This document shows, piece after piece, positions 1 to 11,350 of a DNA stretch of 64,000 bases. The DNA is from Molanna angustata. Taxonomy: Eukaryota > Arthropoda > Insecta > Trichoptera > Molannidae. The notes below the pieces were generated by a model. The model ran no database searches. It was given only the letters and a program-made list of their open reading frames with translations, and was not told the DNA's origin. The translations under genes and the position numbers were made by a program. Every line of letters starts with the position of its first letter. The stretch's first letter is position 1. The stretch is from the NCBI GenBank assembly GCA_963576475.1, contig OY754979.1:25491034-25555033 (forward strand), in the 5' to 3' direction.

Positions 1-366
1 TCTTTTAAGGGGAAAATTACTACTCATACATAATCAAACACATTTTAATGAGATTACTTTTAATCGTTAGAAAATTATTAATTTTTAATAAATAATAATG
101 TGATACATAATTAAATTATACTATTTTGCTATAAATATCAAATAATCTAAGACAATTTTTGTATTTACAATAAGTTATAGCTTATATTAATCAATTATTT
201 ATACCTATATCATATTGTGCCTAATTTGACATTTTTATATCAATATTTCACATTGTGAATTTTGTAATAAAAAATATTTAAACAAAGAAGTTTTTTTACT
301 TTTGAAAGTAGATTTGAATATCATTAGTTATCTTCATATTATTTACACTTTAAATAATGAATTTAA
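1..366. other. AT-rich non-genic edge
   Basis: Very AT-rich sequence with short open frames only. I see no gene, RNA or structured repeat here. Confidence 0.6.
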
Positions 367-368
367 AG

Positions 369-816
369 GCCCCCATTCACGATCGTGCCATCCTTCCAAA
401 TGGCTTGCCATCACTCCAAAATGCACTCGTGAATGTCTAATCCAGCGCAGCCCAATTGGCCTGACACACCAAAATGGAATTCCAAACGATCAAAACTCTG
501 TAGTACCGTGAAAACAGCGCGGCGCATCCTGTCGGCACGGCATGCTCGTGAGTGTGAAAACCAGCTGTAAATTGCGCCGAGCGGTTTGACACTCTCGTGA
601 ATGCGAAAATACAACATTTTCTTTTTGTTTTATTTTATTTACATATAAACAAACCGCTAAATAGCAGTTAAAATATAAAACTCATCACCAGACCGCTTGC
701 GTATACTAATTTTGATGGCTCGATGGCGCGCCCGTGAGCGTGATGAAAATTTTACAATGGTCCAAATGGAGCCGGTCCATATGGAATGTCGCCGAATGGC
801 ACGATCGTGAATGGGC
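369..816. repeat. MITE-like element with ~20-bp terminal inverted repeats
   Basis: The two ends carry the inverted pair CCCATTCACGATCGTGCCAT and its complement (near 372-391 and 796-815). Between them are several subterminal copies of a CGTGARYG-type motif (for example CTCGTGAATG, CTCGTGAGTG, CCGTGAGCG). That is the pattern expected of transposase-binding subterminal repeats. There is no long coding frame, so this looks like a non-autonomous DNA transposon. No convincing target-site duplication was found, so the superfamily is left open. Confidence 0.6.
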
Positions 817-979
817 TGCTTAACATAAAACTGTGATCATCAATAAATTATGTTTACACTTCACAACAATCAGCTTATTCATTTTATTAAAAATATGCTG
901 TTTATAATTTGAAATATCTTTTATATAATAATAATTTGGTTAGTATCAAATAAATAAAATTAAGAGTACAATATCTTCA

Positions 980-2701
980 TTACCATATAAAAGGAGCTCT
1001 TTCTCTCAATATCTTTACACCATACTTTCTCCATTCCCCCTGATTCACCCAAAGTTCATTCGCTGACTCCAAGCATGACATTATTGCTGCACCCTTCCAG
1101 GAAGTAGCCGCTGGATCTGTATCTTTAGGACAAATCACATTTTCTATATGGTCCGTTCTATACAAGTACGGAATCTGTAAAGTCAATTTGTTTTGAAGCC
1201 ATTTAGTCAAACCTTGTAGTTTTATACCTCCGCCAACAATCAAGATGCATCCGTACATTTTTCTCTTTATTTCTTCATTTGGACATCTGTCGATACACTG
1301 AAGTATGGCTGTGTCCAGTCCGAGGATTTGTTCCGGAGCCAGAATCATTCCTTCAGCTCCGGGAGCTTCTAATGCGTCTACAACAATATCTTCTTCCGCA
1401 TTGCCTGACTGTTGAATTTCAATAGTGTCATTGAATCCACCAGTAACGTCCACATTACCTCCTACCCCTTCAGCATTTTCCCTCTTTCTTCCTGTTTCCC
1501 TCAAATACTCGGCATCAAATGGATCCTCTGGATCACTCGATTGCGCTGCTTGAGTTTGTGTGACTTTTGTTCCAGTTATAGATAACAAATCTGTGTTGAA
1601 CATGGCCAATGGGGAGATAATGCATTCATCTCCGACTTGAAGTGTAAATTTCTCTACATCAGTTCCTGGTTTATGTACTGTGAAAACTTTTTCTTGCGGT
1701 CCACATATATCCAAATTGATGTGACAGAAATCTTGGTATAAACACCTCAAGAGCATTGTATCTTGGGGAAAATGTTCACTGTAATTTTTGTAAGGAAATG
1801 CACTCTTGTGTAAGAGCCACGATAATGTTTGACAGACATCACCAGCACCATAGTCCATCCTTAATCTAGTTGTTCTATGAGAGACACCATCTTCCACACA
1901 CGAAACGGCCGTCTTTTGATCACCGACATCCACAACACAAGCATAGCCCAATCCCGCCCCAAAAGTAGCTCCGACACTTTCTTGCACTAAAAAACAATGT
2001 CCAAAACCCAGATCATACAAAAGTAAGGAAACTAAATGTTTCAAGTGACTTCGTTTATAAATATCTGGAATCAAAAGAACACATCTATATTTGTCTAGAT
2101 CGGATATTGGTATTCCAAGTTTGAATTGTATAATCCATCTCCAAATGGTGGTCAAATCTGTCAAAACGGATGACAAGGAACCACCCACACCACTGTGCAA
2201 ATTAAAATCACCTCTTTTATACGGGAAATGAATATTAAATGGTTCGTCGGGGTCCAAACTAAGCACCTGGTCACCGACAATCGTATCACTGTTGAATTTC
2301 GACCACTCTGGGGCCACGTCTCCTGTATTCTCTGGTGCAGATCTTCTGTTAAAAGCGGCAATTTGTTGCGGTGGAGTCGCATATCTTCTAGCGCCATTCG
2401 ACTGCATACAGCTCTGCAAAGAATGGGATATTTGCAGCCTACATTCCTCCATTTCTTCAACAAGTTCTTTCGTCTTAACAACAGATGTAGGAATGAAGGA
2501 GTCTTTATAAGGCAAACCTCCTGGCTTGCGTTTTCTTGCAATACAATGCAAGGACTTAACAGGAATCAGGTCTGAAGCTCTTCCCATGCGTATATAAAGA
2601 GAACCAGGATGAATAACGATGATGTTATGAGTTGGAAATTGCTGAAATTGTTCAGGATCTGGTTCTTGATATACCGGCATTTTTAGGTTAGAAATTTTCA
2701 A
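980..2701 (-). CDS. Arp8: Actin-related protein 8 (INO80 complex subunit)
   Basis: A single uninterrupted 573-codon frame on the minus strand. It matches the Arp8 family along its whole length: an early NIIVIHPGSLYIRMGRASD segment (the actin-fold phosphate-1 region as seen in Arp8), then LLIPDIYKRSHLKHLV, then CVVDVGDQKTAVSCVEDGVS near the middle. A charged acidic insertion follows (about residues 385-450), then ILIVGGGIKLQG and the hallmark C-terminal LRERAPFIW. Arp8 is a nuclear actin-like protein of the INO80 chromatin remodeller, where it helps nucleosome binding and DNA repair. Vertebrate and fly forms are about 600-625 residues; this one is slightly shorter at the N terminus. The first Met is used, and a second Met at residue 8 is an equally possible start. 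It has no intron and lies head-to-head with Syx16, about 2.5 kb away. Confidence 0.95.
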   Translation of the reverse strand: MKISNLKMPVYQEPDPEQFQQFPTHNIIVIHPGSLYIRMGRASDLIPVKSLHCIARKRKPGGLPYKDSFIPTSVVKTKELVEEMEECRLQISHSLQSCMQSNGARRYATPPQQIAAFNRRSAPENTGDVAPEWSKFNSDTIVGDQVLSLDPDEPFNIHFPYKRGDFNLHSGVGGSLSSVLTDLTTIWRWIIQFKLGIPISDLDKYRCVLLIPDIYKRSHLKHLVSLLLYDLGFGHCFLVQESVGATFGAGLGYACVVDVGDQKTAVSCVEDGVSHRTTRLRMDYGAGDVCQTLSWLLHKSAFPYKNYSEHFPQDTMLLRCLYQDFCHINLDICGPQEKVFTVHKPGTDVEKFTLQVGDECIISPLAMFNTDLLSITGTKVTQTQAAQSSDPEDPFDAEYLRETGRKRENAEGVGGNVDVTGGFNDTIEIQQSGNAEEDIVVDALEAPGAEGMILAPEQILGLDTAILQCIDRCPNEEIKRKMYGCILIVGGGIKLQGLTKWLQNKLTLQIPYLYRTDHIENVICPKDTDPAATSWKGAAIMSCLESANELWVNQGEWRKYGVKILRERAPFIW

Positions 2702-2930
2702 ATAATATTTTCAACTGATAAAAGAAAGAACTAAATAAATCTTAGCATACACATCGATAATTTAAATAACAAATGAATAGTATTGAACTTTAAATGAAAT
2801 AAATAAATATTCAATAATTCTCGGGTCCCTTTCTTTTCTATGAGTTGACCAGAGTTGACACATTTGACCATAGAAAAGAGATATATACATTTGACAGATT
2901 ACAGATTTGTAACTGATCCATAGATTTTCA

Positions 2931-5085
2931 TATAATATATTAGATGTAGTACTCCGTGCAAAAAGTGAGTCATGGAATATCGCGCGTTTGACGTTTTGCT
3001 TGGCAACATATTGCAGTTTTCCATACATTTCAACCCTTCCTAGATAACCGTTCTCTAAAATCTTAATGAACAAAGTGTTTTTTCGACAAATAAATCCGAA
3101 AACAATTCACATTAGTCATTATTCCCTATAATAAACGATGACGTGGTCTATCCACCTTGTTGTCAAAAGTCTCGCGGAAAAAATCCTCAGTTCGATGCAT
3201 ACAAAATTTGCTTATTACCTAATACTTATGTAAATAATCAAAAAGCTTTTTTTAAAGTAATGGGAAGCTATTTGATTTGGTGGTGCTCAGCCTTTTCAGT
3301 ATGATTTTTTGGATACAAGGACGTTGAAGTTTCTTCCTTAGCACATCTTAAACATGATGCTCCAGAAAATGTTTCTAAAAAAGTTCTCCGCTAAGGGGAG
3401 ATTGCATCACAAGGCATCACAAATATATTATTAAGGTTTTTTATTACCTTATATGGCATTCCATCCAATCATTAGGAATACCGATGAATCCTGCAAGTAA
3501 TTTTTTTTATTAAATTATTTTGAGACTTGAGGTTATTTCATTATAGATTCATTAACGCGAAGAAATTTTGCCATGTGTAAATAAATAGAAGATGTGAAAT
3601 ATTGATTGATAGTGAAGTATTAAGTTGGTATCTCTAAATAAATTTTTCATTACATGTCATGAATAATTATATTAAGACGAAATATAAATAAAAATACATT
3701 TTCTAATTTTTATTATATTTTATTACAATAAACTAGATGTCGTAGTCAGTCGTAGTTAGCAATTTTTGTAAGAATCGAAGTGAGGCATTTTTCCGGGGGA
3801 TTTTTGACGTTTTGGTTGGCAGACCACATCGTTTTTCTATAGAGAATAACGACTAATGTGAATTGTTTTCAGATTTATTTTTTGAAAAAATAACACTTGA
3901 TATCTAGAGAAGGGCGGTATGAAATACTCGTCCCACGTTGGGAGCCAAATTGATATCTAGAGAAAGCGGAGAAAAATACTGTTCCACGTTGGGACGCGAA
4001 ATTGATATAAGGAGGTTGGGAAGAAATATATTGGTCCCATGTTGAGACGCGAAATTGATATATAAAAATGCTGAAAAGAATACTTCTATTTAAACAAATA
4101 TTATCGGCTCTCATGTGTCTGAAAAGAAAAATACATAACATACATTAAACGCTGTTTCTGAAGAAGTCTGAAAGGACAAATACAGAAAAAATCCAGGCAT
4201 AGTAAAATAATAGATACATAACTGGAAAGATCTTACCAAACTGCTGCTCTCGTAACGGGACTGTAGAGGAAACACTTACACTACATATCACTTTTTAGTA
4301 ATTAAAAATAACTTAAAACTAGCTTAAATTCACCCCTCGTTGGTTTTATGGACCTGAAACACACTTATTCACTATTATGCGATTATTTAAGTTATTTTTA
4401 TTCTTAAAGTTATTTTTAATAGTAACTTAAACTATCTTAAATTCACCCCCGATGATAGGTAGAGAACCTGAAAAGAACTTAATCACTACTTTATACAATT
4501 AAAAAAAAATGCTAAGGCCGTCCGATAGCCCAGCAAACTCGCACTCTCGCACGCGGGTCTCTACAACTACCGACCAACCATTGACTCCTTCCGAATGACA
4601 ACTGACTGGCCACAGCAGGGCGACCCAGCGTCCCAGCGCCCGTGAAACATGGAGTAGGGGAGGGGGGGGGGGGTTGAACTGAAGAACCAACCCGTACCGC
4701 CGGATGCCAACCAAGATTCCAGGAATCTGCCAAATGCATTTTACATTTCAATATAAAAGACAATGCTAAAACATATGAGCAAGGCCTGGGGGGCCGCTAT
4801 AATCCGTTCCTAGAATTAATAGAAGAAATACATTAGGCCGAAGTAAAATAATGGTTATTGGGTTTCTTTGATATCATAATGCATGGAAATATATCGATCA
4901 CAATACCTATGGAAATATCACACTTTGTTTATAAGATTAAGAGAACATTTATCTAGGATGAGTTGATATGTAAGGAAAACTGAAATATGTTGCCAACCAA
5001 AACATCAAACGCGCGATATTCCATGATTCACTTTTTGCACGGAGCACTACATGTATATTATAATGAAAATCTATGTATTATCTAG
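2931..5085. repeat. Nested foldback elements between Arp8 and Syx16
   Basis: Two nested inverted repeats fill most of the intergenic gap. The outer arms (about 2931-3030 and 4975-5085) share roughly 100 bp, including the complement pair around CGCGCGATATTCCATGA and TTTTTGCACGGAG. The inner arms (about 3066-3185 and 3785-3900) share about 110 bp around GACTAATGTGAATTGTTTTC. The interior has no coding frame of note. It does have a tandem repeat at 3.9-4.06 kb, a moderately GC-rich patch at 4.5-4.75 kb and a 12-G run near 4658-4670. Most likely these are non-autonomous foldback transposons; the family was not identified. Confidence 0.65.
3897..4062. repeat. ~52-bp tandem repeat carrying a tRNA-Lys-end-like motif
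   Basis: Three imperfect units, each with TTGATAT-(TCTAGAG) followed by TCCCACGTTGGG-AGCCA or variants (motifs at about 3931-3947, 3982-3998 and 4035-4052). Read on the minus strand, the motif is TGGCTCCCAACGTGGGA. This resembles the 18-nt complement of the tRNA-Lys 3' end that many LTR retroelements use as a primer-binding site. No LTRs or retroelement genes were seen nearby. Confidence 0.5.
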
Positions 5086-5214
5086 ATGTCGCTGTCGTGT
5101 TTCCGTGTTTCGTAAATGTCAAAAATTGTTAAAACGTCAATGAAAAATTGAGTCAATTTTGTTTTCTTTTTGTTATAGAAAATATTATGATTTAAATTAT
5201 TAATTATATTCATA

Positions 5215-5295
5215 ATGTGTACTCGAAGTTTAACAGATGTATTTATTTTGATGCGCAACAATGCAGTGCAAAGTAGACATATTTACGCCGAACAG
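5215..5295 (+). CDS. Syx16: Syx16 first coding exon (27 codons)
   Basis: A short exon beginning at ATG 5215 and ending in CAG before GTAAAC at 5296. It encodes the CTRSLTDVFILMRNNA leader and joins in phase 0 to the exon after the TTTTTAG acceptor at 5740-5741. The next residues are T-M-S-D-H-V. The match to the invariant syntaxin-16 N-peptide, and the perfect reading frame across the splice, make this the true start. Confidence 0.9.
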
Positions 5296-7691
5296 GTAAA
5301 CATATTGCGTTAGAGTTTCAAATTATTCTATTGAAATGTTTGTATAATATTATAATTTAATCGTTCGTTGAACCCGTAGAAATTTCGGTGTCGTATTAGA
5401 ATAATATACATTAGTAAAATGTTTTAATTAAATTGATCTATTTACTATTTTACTAACAAACAATCATGGTTAAGAAAGATTGCACTAAATTGTTTCTATT
5501 AAAAAAGTAGTATACAATTTATGATATGCCACCAGTATTTAATATAGCTCTATGTATTTATATGGAAGTATAAAATTTGAAAGAGTTTCATATTTAATAC
5601 TCGCACCAACCAGCATTTTAAAATAAACTCAAAAAAATTTCATACTTTTAGCTAAATATAACAAGGTAGGTACATGTGAATGTTTGTTTATGTGTGTATG
5701 TAACTGCATATAAAATATTTAAAAATAAATATTATTTTTAGACAATGTCTGACCACGTGCGGTTGTTGTATGACGAGAGTTCTTCCTCTGGCCGTCTTCG
5801 TGGTGTGGATTTGGAAGGCGGACTGTCGGGAGGTGGAACTAGAAGAAGAAGAGGAAGTGCAGCTGAAGGGGCTGGACTTCCACCAGCTTGGGCTGACTCA
5901 TTAGAAGAGGCACAATACATTATGACTAGGTGTGTGAGATATGTATTACTTAACCTTTTGACAACGGATATAAAAAAGGCATCTGGAGATGACACTAGTC
6001 TTTTAAGAAAGGGAATCAGTTGTCATGTATATGTGACACTCATCTCTATAAGGTTAAGAGGGTGACTGCTGCCAACGTACCTATTTTTTCAAATTGAATT
6101 GGCATCATTACTACAAAACAGATCATTTTGAAAAAAATAACCTAGTTAGTTTGGATATCAATAAAAAAATATATACTTTAACTTTTAAATTATGGTCTGT
6201 ATATATTATTGTAGGAAAATAATAGGCATATCCCTATTTTGGAGATAAATCTTAAATTTATAAAAAACTATAAGGTATAGAGCATTATATTTTTTTATAA
6301 ATTAAAGATCAAAATATCTGGAAAAATACAATGTAACGTTGCATTAATGCATCAGCTCAAACACTCAATAGTTTATTCTCCATTTCAGATTGAGGACAAA
6401 GATCTCAGAGTTAATAGATGTACACAGAAAGCATGTGCAGCGACCTACACTTGATGATAGTTGTGCAGAAGAGGTGGCGGCAGGAAGACTTACAGCGGAG
6501 ATATCTCGTCACTTCTCAACGGCACACAGATTGGTACAGGTCATCAAGGGACAATGTAGGCAAGGTAAAAAGAAATTATTGATAATCAATGTATATATTC
6601 AATCTAGTTTACATAAGGCAGAATTGAAAAAAACATTTGTCAGAACGAAAAATGGTTATTGCAAATTATTTGGTACAATCTAGTGGCTAATACAATCAAG
6701 CCAATAAAATTTTTATACACTCCAAAAAAAGATATCTGGTAATAAAGGTTATTAATTTATTATTATTAATAAATATGTATAATAAAATCATTCAAATCAG
6801 TTTATTTTAAGCTGAACCACTACTGAAATACAAAACTGAATCTAGGTTTATATATATATTTAAATTAAACCAGAAAGATAAAAAACTATTAAATTTCAAA
6901 GTGCTGATAATATTTTAAACATTATCTTTTCAGTTGAAATTTTCATTTAAAATATATTGATTTTACTTATTATTAAGAATGAAATTAAAATTATTTGTTT
7001 GTTTATAGGCTCTCCTTTAGAACAACGACTAACATCCAATGTTTTATCATCACTTGTGGCAACTCTTCAAGAATTAAGTTTAACATTTCGTACTGCGCAA
7101 AACCAGTATTTGAAGTCTCTCACGTCCAGGGAGGAGAGATCTAATGCATTCTTTGAAATACCAAATTTTGATGACATCAACCTCGATGACGGGACTAACT
7201 ACCTCGATATGACCAGCGCCACTCTGCACAAACAAAATATCAACGTCTATGGTGAAGGAACCTCAGGCTCTATGCCACCAAAGAACAGCATGAATTCGAG
7301 CATTTTCTTCGAAGAGGAGGACCAAGACATAGACGAAGTGTTTCAGAAACCGGCCAACGCGAGAATATCCCAACAGCAAATGTTACTGTACGAAGAAGAC
7401 AACACAAAGATGGCGTTGCATAGAGAGCAGGAAGTGGGAAAGATTGTCCGATCGATTGTCGAATTGAATGACATATTCAAGGACTTGTCACAAATGGTGC
7501 AAGACCAAGGTACAATATTAGATCGAATAGACTATAACGTTGAACAGACTCAGGTCAGTGTGTACGAGGGATACAAACAGTTACAAAAGGCAGATGCCTA
7601 CCACAGAAAGAATAGAAAAATGCACTGTATATTTATATTAGGTTCAACAATAATTGTTTTATTGATTTTACTGATAATAGTCAAGTCATAG
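5215..7691 (+). CDS. Syx16: Syntaxin 16 (Qa-SNARE), four exons
   Basis: Coding exons: 5215-5295, 5742-5929, 6389-6564, 7009-7691 (1,128 nt, 375 residues, all joins in frame with GT/AG borders). The N terminus TRSLTDVFILMRNNA is the conserved syntaxin-16 leader that binds Vps45. A helical Habc-like region follows, with RPTLDDSCAEEV and TSREERSNAFF. The SNARE motif lies near residues 283-345 and contains the conserved DQGTILDRIDYNVEQ segment with its zero-layer glutamine. A single C-terminal membrane anchor (about 353-373) ends in VKS. The protein should be tail-anchored in the trans-Golgi network and endosomes and act in endosome-to-Golgi fusion. Intron 2 carries one arm of a foldback element. 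Start choice: the upstream exon restores the family N terminus that the internal ATG at 5745 would lack. Confidence 0.93.
6055..6353 (+). repeat. Single arm of a foldback element in a Syx16 intron
   Basis: This stretch begins AGAGGGTGACTGCTGCCAAC and is closely similar over about 300 bp to one arm of the large hairpin at 58.1-58.8 kb, up to the GCATTAATGCATCAG segment. The second arm is absent. It lies wholly in the intron between the second and third coding exons of Syx16. Confidence 0.75.
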
Positions 7692-7773
7692 TTTCATTAG
7701 CTAGAAAAATTATCTATGCAAATATATCTATATAATTGACAGCTAAGTCATTCCTGTAAAAAAAGTTACTTAT

Positions 7774-7886
7774 TATGTCCTATTCTGATTCGTCTAAATT
7801 TATCCGTCTGTTTGCATTCATACGGGACTCATTACGTCACAGCGCGTATAAAATAATTTTATCCATGGTCGCTCAGAATAGGACAT
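7774..7886. repeat. Short MITE with TATGTCCTATTCTGA ends
   Basis: The ends TATGTCCTATTCTGA and TCAGAATAGGACATA form an exact 15-bp inverted pair around a ~113-bp non-coding body, just past the Syx16 stop codon. A related end fragment occurs near 62312. If the Syx16 transcript continues to a distal poly(A) site (an AATAAA lies at 9731), this would be in its 3' UTR; that is not shown. Confidence 0.6.
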
Positions 7887-8004
7887 ATTGACTTTCTATT
7901 GTACCTTTACTTAAAATAATTTAAAAATTATTTATATTTATGTCACTAAATTTAGTTTATTGCCCAATAATTATTTAACTCCATGTTGTTACTCAGTTAA
8001 AATC

Positions 8005-8070
8005 AAATATTAATTGGTTTATTTGAATTATTGACGCGGTTCGTTTGAGTCTTATTCTGACGATTGGATT
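8005..8070. repeat. Rearranged hammerhead/Penelope-like repeat relic
   Basis: On the minus strand, 8012-8046 reads CGAACCGCGTCAATAATTC, close to the 3' half of the hammerhead repeats at 34.9 and 35.2 kb. On the plus strand, TTATTCTGACGA (about 8051-8063) matches their 5' half. The two halves are joined in opposite orientation, so a complete ribozyme core cannot form. Confidence 0.4.
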
Positions 8071-8639
8071 ATGTTATATGTTTGTTTTATCATTCAATGT
8101 AACAGCATATTATTTGTTTCTTTACTTTGCATATTTAACAAATGGTTTTGTTATTACTCATCATTACATTTTTAGGGTACTCTTGTTTTTAATTTATTGT
8201 TATCCATGTTGGCTTGGTGCAATATCGATATTGATACCATCTAGTGATTGGAAACATTCATAAATATGTCGACTTAACCAAGATTCAAACCAAAAAAGTG
8301 ATTTTTATCTCTTGCCTTTTCTCTTATCGCAGAGAAATATTTAAATGTCAAAACTGAAGTATTGGTCTAATTTAAACAACTTGGGGTATTTATTTTTCGA
8401 TTACATATTGTAGAACAATTTCAAAATGATAATTTCATAATACAAAATTATATATTGCTTGTGCAACTTACTATCTTTATATTATAGTAATCAGATTCTA
8501 TACTACTAATCGCAGATTCTATATTTCTAAGTTTTTATCTAAACTTGTGAAAATCAAAATTGATGAAATGTGTTTTAAGCTATGAACAGGTTTGGTATTA
8601 TTTTTTTTTAATATGAATGTGTGTCATTCATATACCTAC

Positions 8640-8895
8640 CATTGCATACAGAAAATGTCACCACAGAGAATTTTAATGAGAGCCCTGTGTCGACATACAG
8701 ACGGAAGAATAAAGATCGAAGGACCACAGCTGCGATGAGAGGATGAAGTATTGCAAGTGCCGGGCAGTTGGAGTGTTGCTGCAGAAGGTAGAAGTTGGAA
8801 GCTTGATATGGGTTGTAGCGCCATAGAGAAAGTTGAATATCTACCATTGCCCGCAAAAATAAAAAGTCATGGCTGTACCCATTGCTCTTTTGCAC
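8640..8895 (+). pseudogene. LINE reverse-transcriptase C-terminal relic
   Basis: The plus strand encodes a LRWEDEV-like motif (here RWEDEVLQVPGSW) followed by AAEGRSWK. This is reminiscent of the extreme C terminus of endonuclease/reverse-transcriptase polyproteins of insect non-LTR retrotransposons (GRPRLRWEDEV...). The frame is short and broken. It is a weak family match based on one motif. Confidence 0.4.
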
Positions 8896-8999
8896 TCGGA
8901 ACTATAGTATTAAGGAAAATTTTATATTTGATATATATATGAAATATTAACACAACATTACACACGCTCAAAAAGTTATGCCGTTACACGCACTGGCGG

Positions 9000-9912
9000 A
9001 TATTATCTGCCAGAAAATAATTGCTTTGTTAATTATTCAAATCAACATTGAAACTTACCACCTTCTAGTCTGAATTGTCTACTTTAAAACAAAATTTAAA
9101 AATGCTAATATAGTTTCCGGCAAATAACTTGAGTATTTTGCACATATACCAACAAAATAAACAAAACTTTGAACTCTGCGCACCGCCCGTGAAATGCTCA
9201 AGAAGTTTTCTGCTATAACCATGTTTATATCGTGTCGAGAACAATAGCTTTACACCTACACTACACGTGTATGGCAAATATTCGTCTTTCAAACATAAAA
9301 ACCCATATATGACCAAAATCATTCTTAATAATTCATAACTATTATGTGAAGATTGTCTATATAATAAATGTCCTAGAAGAACAAACATTCACATAATAAT
9401 AATTTAATTTTATTAAAAAAAATCTAATGGCGTAGATTCGCTGCTCCTGTGTGTTAACGTTATCACCCTATTTATAATTTTATTAATGAACTGTGTATGT
9501 TTTGTTTAAAATATTTGATTGTATATATGATTTTTATCATTCCTATAATTATTTTTGTGTTAATGTAGTATTAAATTATGTATATTATTGTTGTAAGAGA
9601 CATCTAGTCAGCATCTCAAATTGTACTTTCCCATAAATAATATTTATTGTTTTATATTATACTTGTAATGTATTGAAATTTGTATGTCACATATTTCCAT
9701 TATTTGGTAGTGATATGTAAATAACGACTGAATAAAATATTTTCATAATAAATTGTTTCCTCTTATTGGAGTTGACTGTTTGAAACCATCTATTTGATTG
9801 GTTTCAAAATTTGACTGTTTATTAACCAAAAAAATTTAAAATGTGCCACAAAGTTAATTCTAATTATATTTCGTTTGTGTTTATTTCTCATTGCTTTTTG
9901 AAAAATAATTAA
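9000..9912. other. AT-rich spacer with possible poly(A) signal
   Basis: No gene seen. An AATAAA hexamer at 9731-9736 on the plus strand is a possible distal polyadenylation signal for Syx16, but nothing directly ties it to that gene. Confidence 0.3.
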
Positions 9913-10067
9913 CAGATACTATGTCAAATATTAATTTAACACATACCCAATAACGAGTTGCCACATTCTGGAGATGTTAATCATCTCACAGGTCCAGACT
10001 GAAAACTAATTAAAAATTGCGTCTCCACCGGGAATCAAACCCCGACCTTTTTAGGAATCGTCTATAT
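9913..10067 (-). repeat. SINE family C, truncated copy
   Basis: The minus strand reads ..GGGGTTTGATTCCCGGTGGAGACGC.., then TTAGTTTTCAGTCTGGACC, then AACTCGTTATTGGGTATGTG and TTTGACATAGT. This matches the tRNA-derived repeat at 53.0-53.2 kb but lacks the first part of the tRNA-like head. The box B-like GGGTTTGATTCCC is intact. Confidence 0.7.
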
Positions 10068-10800
10068 AATTTTTGATAAATAGGTATGATTGTTTTCAAA
10101 CATATTTTTTTTTTAAAGAATGAATACGTCCACGTAATAAGTGCATATACATCCTCATACATATGCTTGATGTGGTGAACAAAATTGGTCATGAGAGGAT
10201 TCAAACTCGCTACCACTAACTGCTCTGCCACCACCCATCTGAGGTATTTAATGCCAGGAAATAGTGTGAGCAACTTGAGACATAAATATGTTTATGTTAA
10301 TTGCAGTGGAAATCATACCGGATTCTTCTAGAGCAAATATTTTTGTCTTCTCTTGACAGTCGATTCCAATCCTAATTTTGAATCTACCATTATAATGGAC
10401 AAGAAGGCAGTGTGGATAGGTAGGTTCGAAGTTTAGATAGGGATTGGAATTAGGTGTCAAGAGTAAGGGTGCTTGAATTCACATAAGTTGAAGTTTTCTT
10501 GCATATTAAATTTGTGATCAACAAAATATAGTTTCCATCAAACTTCATTGGTATTAAAAATGCTTCTGTGATAAATGGTCTAATCAGTACATGACCATTG
10601 TAAAAGTCATATGTTTCTGCATTATATGGTTGATACACGCGAGTCGCGATAACAACTACATACAAGAATCATACAAACCTATTCTAACAAAAAATTTGGA
10701 TCTTATCCTACGTTATCTTAATTTCATAATCTCCGAAAACTTAAAAAAAAAAAACAATGAATATGCTTGTAACAATTATATTCCTTAAATTAATAACAAT
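10068..10800. other. AT-rich spacer
   Basis: Only short overlapping frames on both strands, with no recognisable domain. The segment around 10345-10460 (TCTTGACAGTCGATTCCAATC...) partly resembles 27,560-27,690 in inverted orientation, so it may be an old dispersed repeat. Confidence 0.35.
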
Positions 10801-10802
10801 AC

Positions 10803-10978
10803 ATTCGCACTGTTAGCGCAATGGGCTAGTAATCCAGTGGTCGCAAGTTTGAATCCTACCTCGACCGATTTCATTCACCTATAGCACAAGCATTTATGCT
10901 TAGTTTAGGGAATGTAGGAAGATGTATATGTACTTGTTTAACAAGGACATATTCATTTTATTTTATTAAAAAAAAAAT
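10803..10978 (+). repeat. SINE family A (tRNA-derived), 5'-degraded copy
   Basis: It contains GGGCTAGTAATCCAGTGGTC, GCAAGTTTGAATCCTACC and GATTTCATTCACCTATAGC, then GCATTTATGCTTAGTTTAGG, and ends in a poly-A run. It is the same family as the copies at 14.8, 33.4-34.1, 40.7 and 49.8 kb. The GTTTGAATCC segment is the box B-like internal promoter. Confidence 0.8.
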
Positions 10979-11029
10979 GATATTCAAACGAAATCTAAGA
11001 TGTCATCGTATTTAAAAATTACCCAAAAC

Positions 11030-11165
11030 TTCATTGATAAAAATTGATACAACAAATAAATTGATTCAAAATGTGAAACGCATATTGTAAATGAATATCC
11101 AAGCAAGAAATTAATTACAAAATGAATATCAATGAAATTAAGCGCTCAAGGTAAACGATTCAATG
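11030..11165. repeat. Dispersed repeat, inverted match at 49.25-49.39 kb
   Basis: About 130 bp with GTGAAACGCATATTGTAAAT and AGAAATTAATTACAAAATGA. It is found in reverse complement at 49,250-49,390 (ATTTACAATATGCGTTTCGC). Unclassified and non-coding. Confidence 0.6.
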
Positions 11166-11350
11166 ACTCTACGACTGTTGTGACTCTGTGTAGTTCATTA
11201 TATTATAGTCCTGAAATGGTATTAGGAATGTTTTGTTTATGTACCGTATTATCACCGTTCTCACTTGTCAATGTACTGTTTTCACTGTGTTGATTTGTTT
11301 TGTCACCGTTCTGTTTTGACGTGTTATTATTCAGACTATTCTGACGTGTT

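Noticed and set aside
2161..2575. 126-codon frames on both strands inside Arp8
   Set aside because: Shadow frames of the Arp8 coding sequence.
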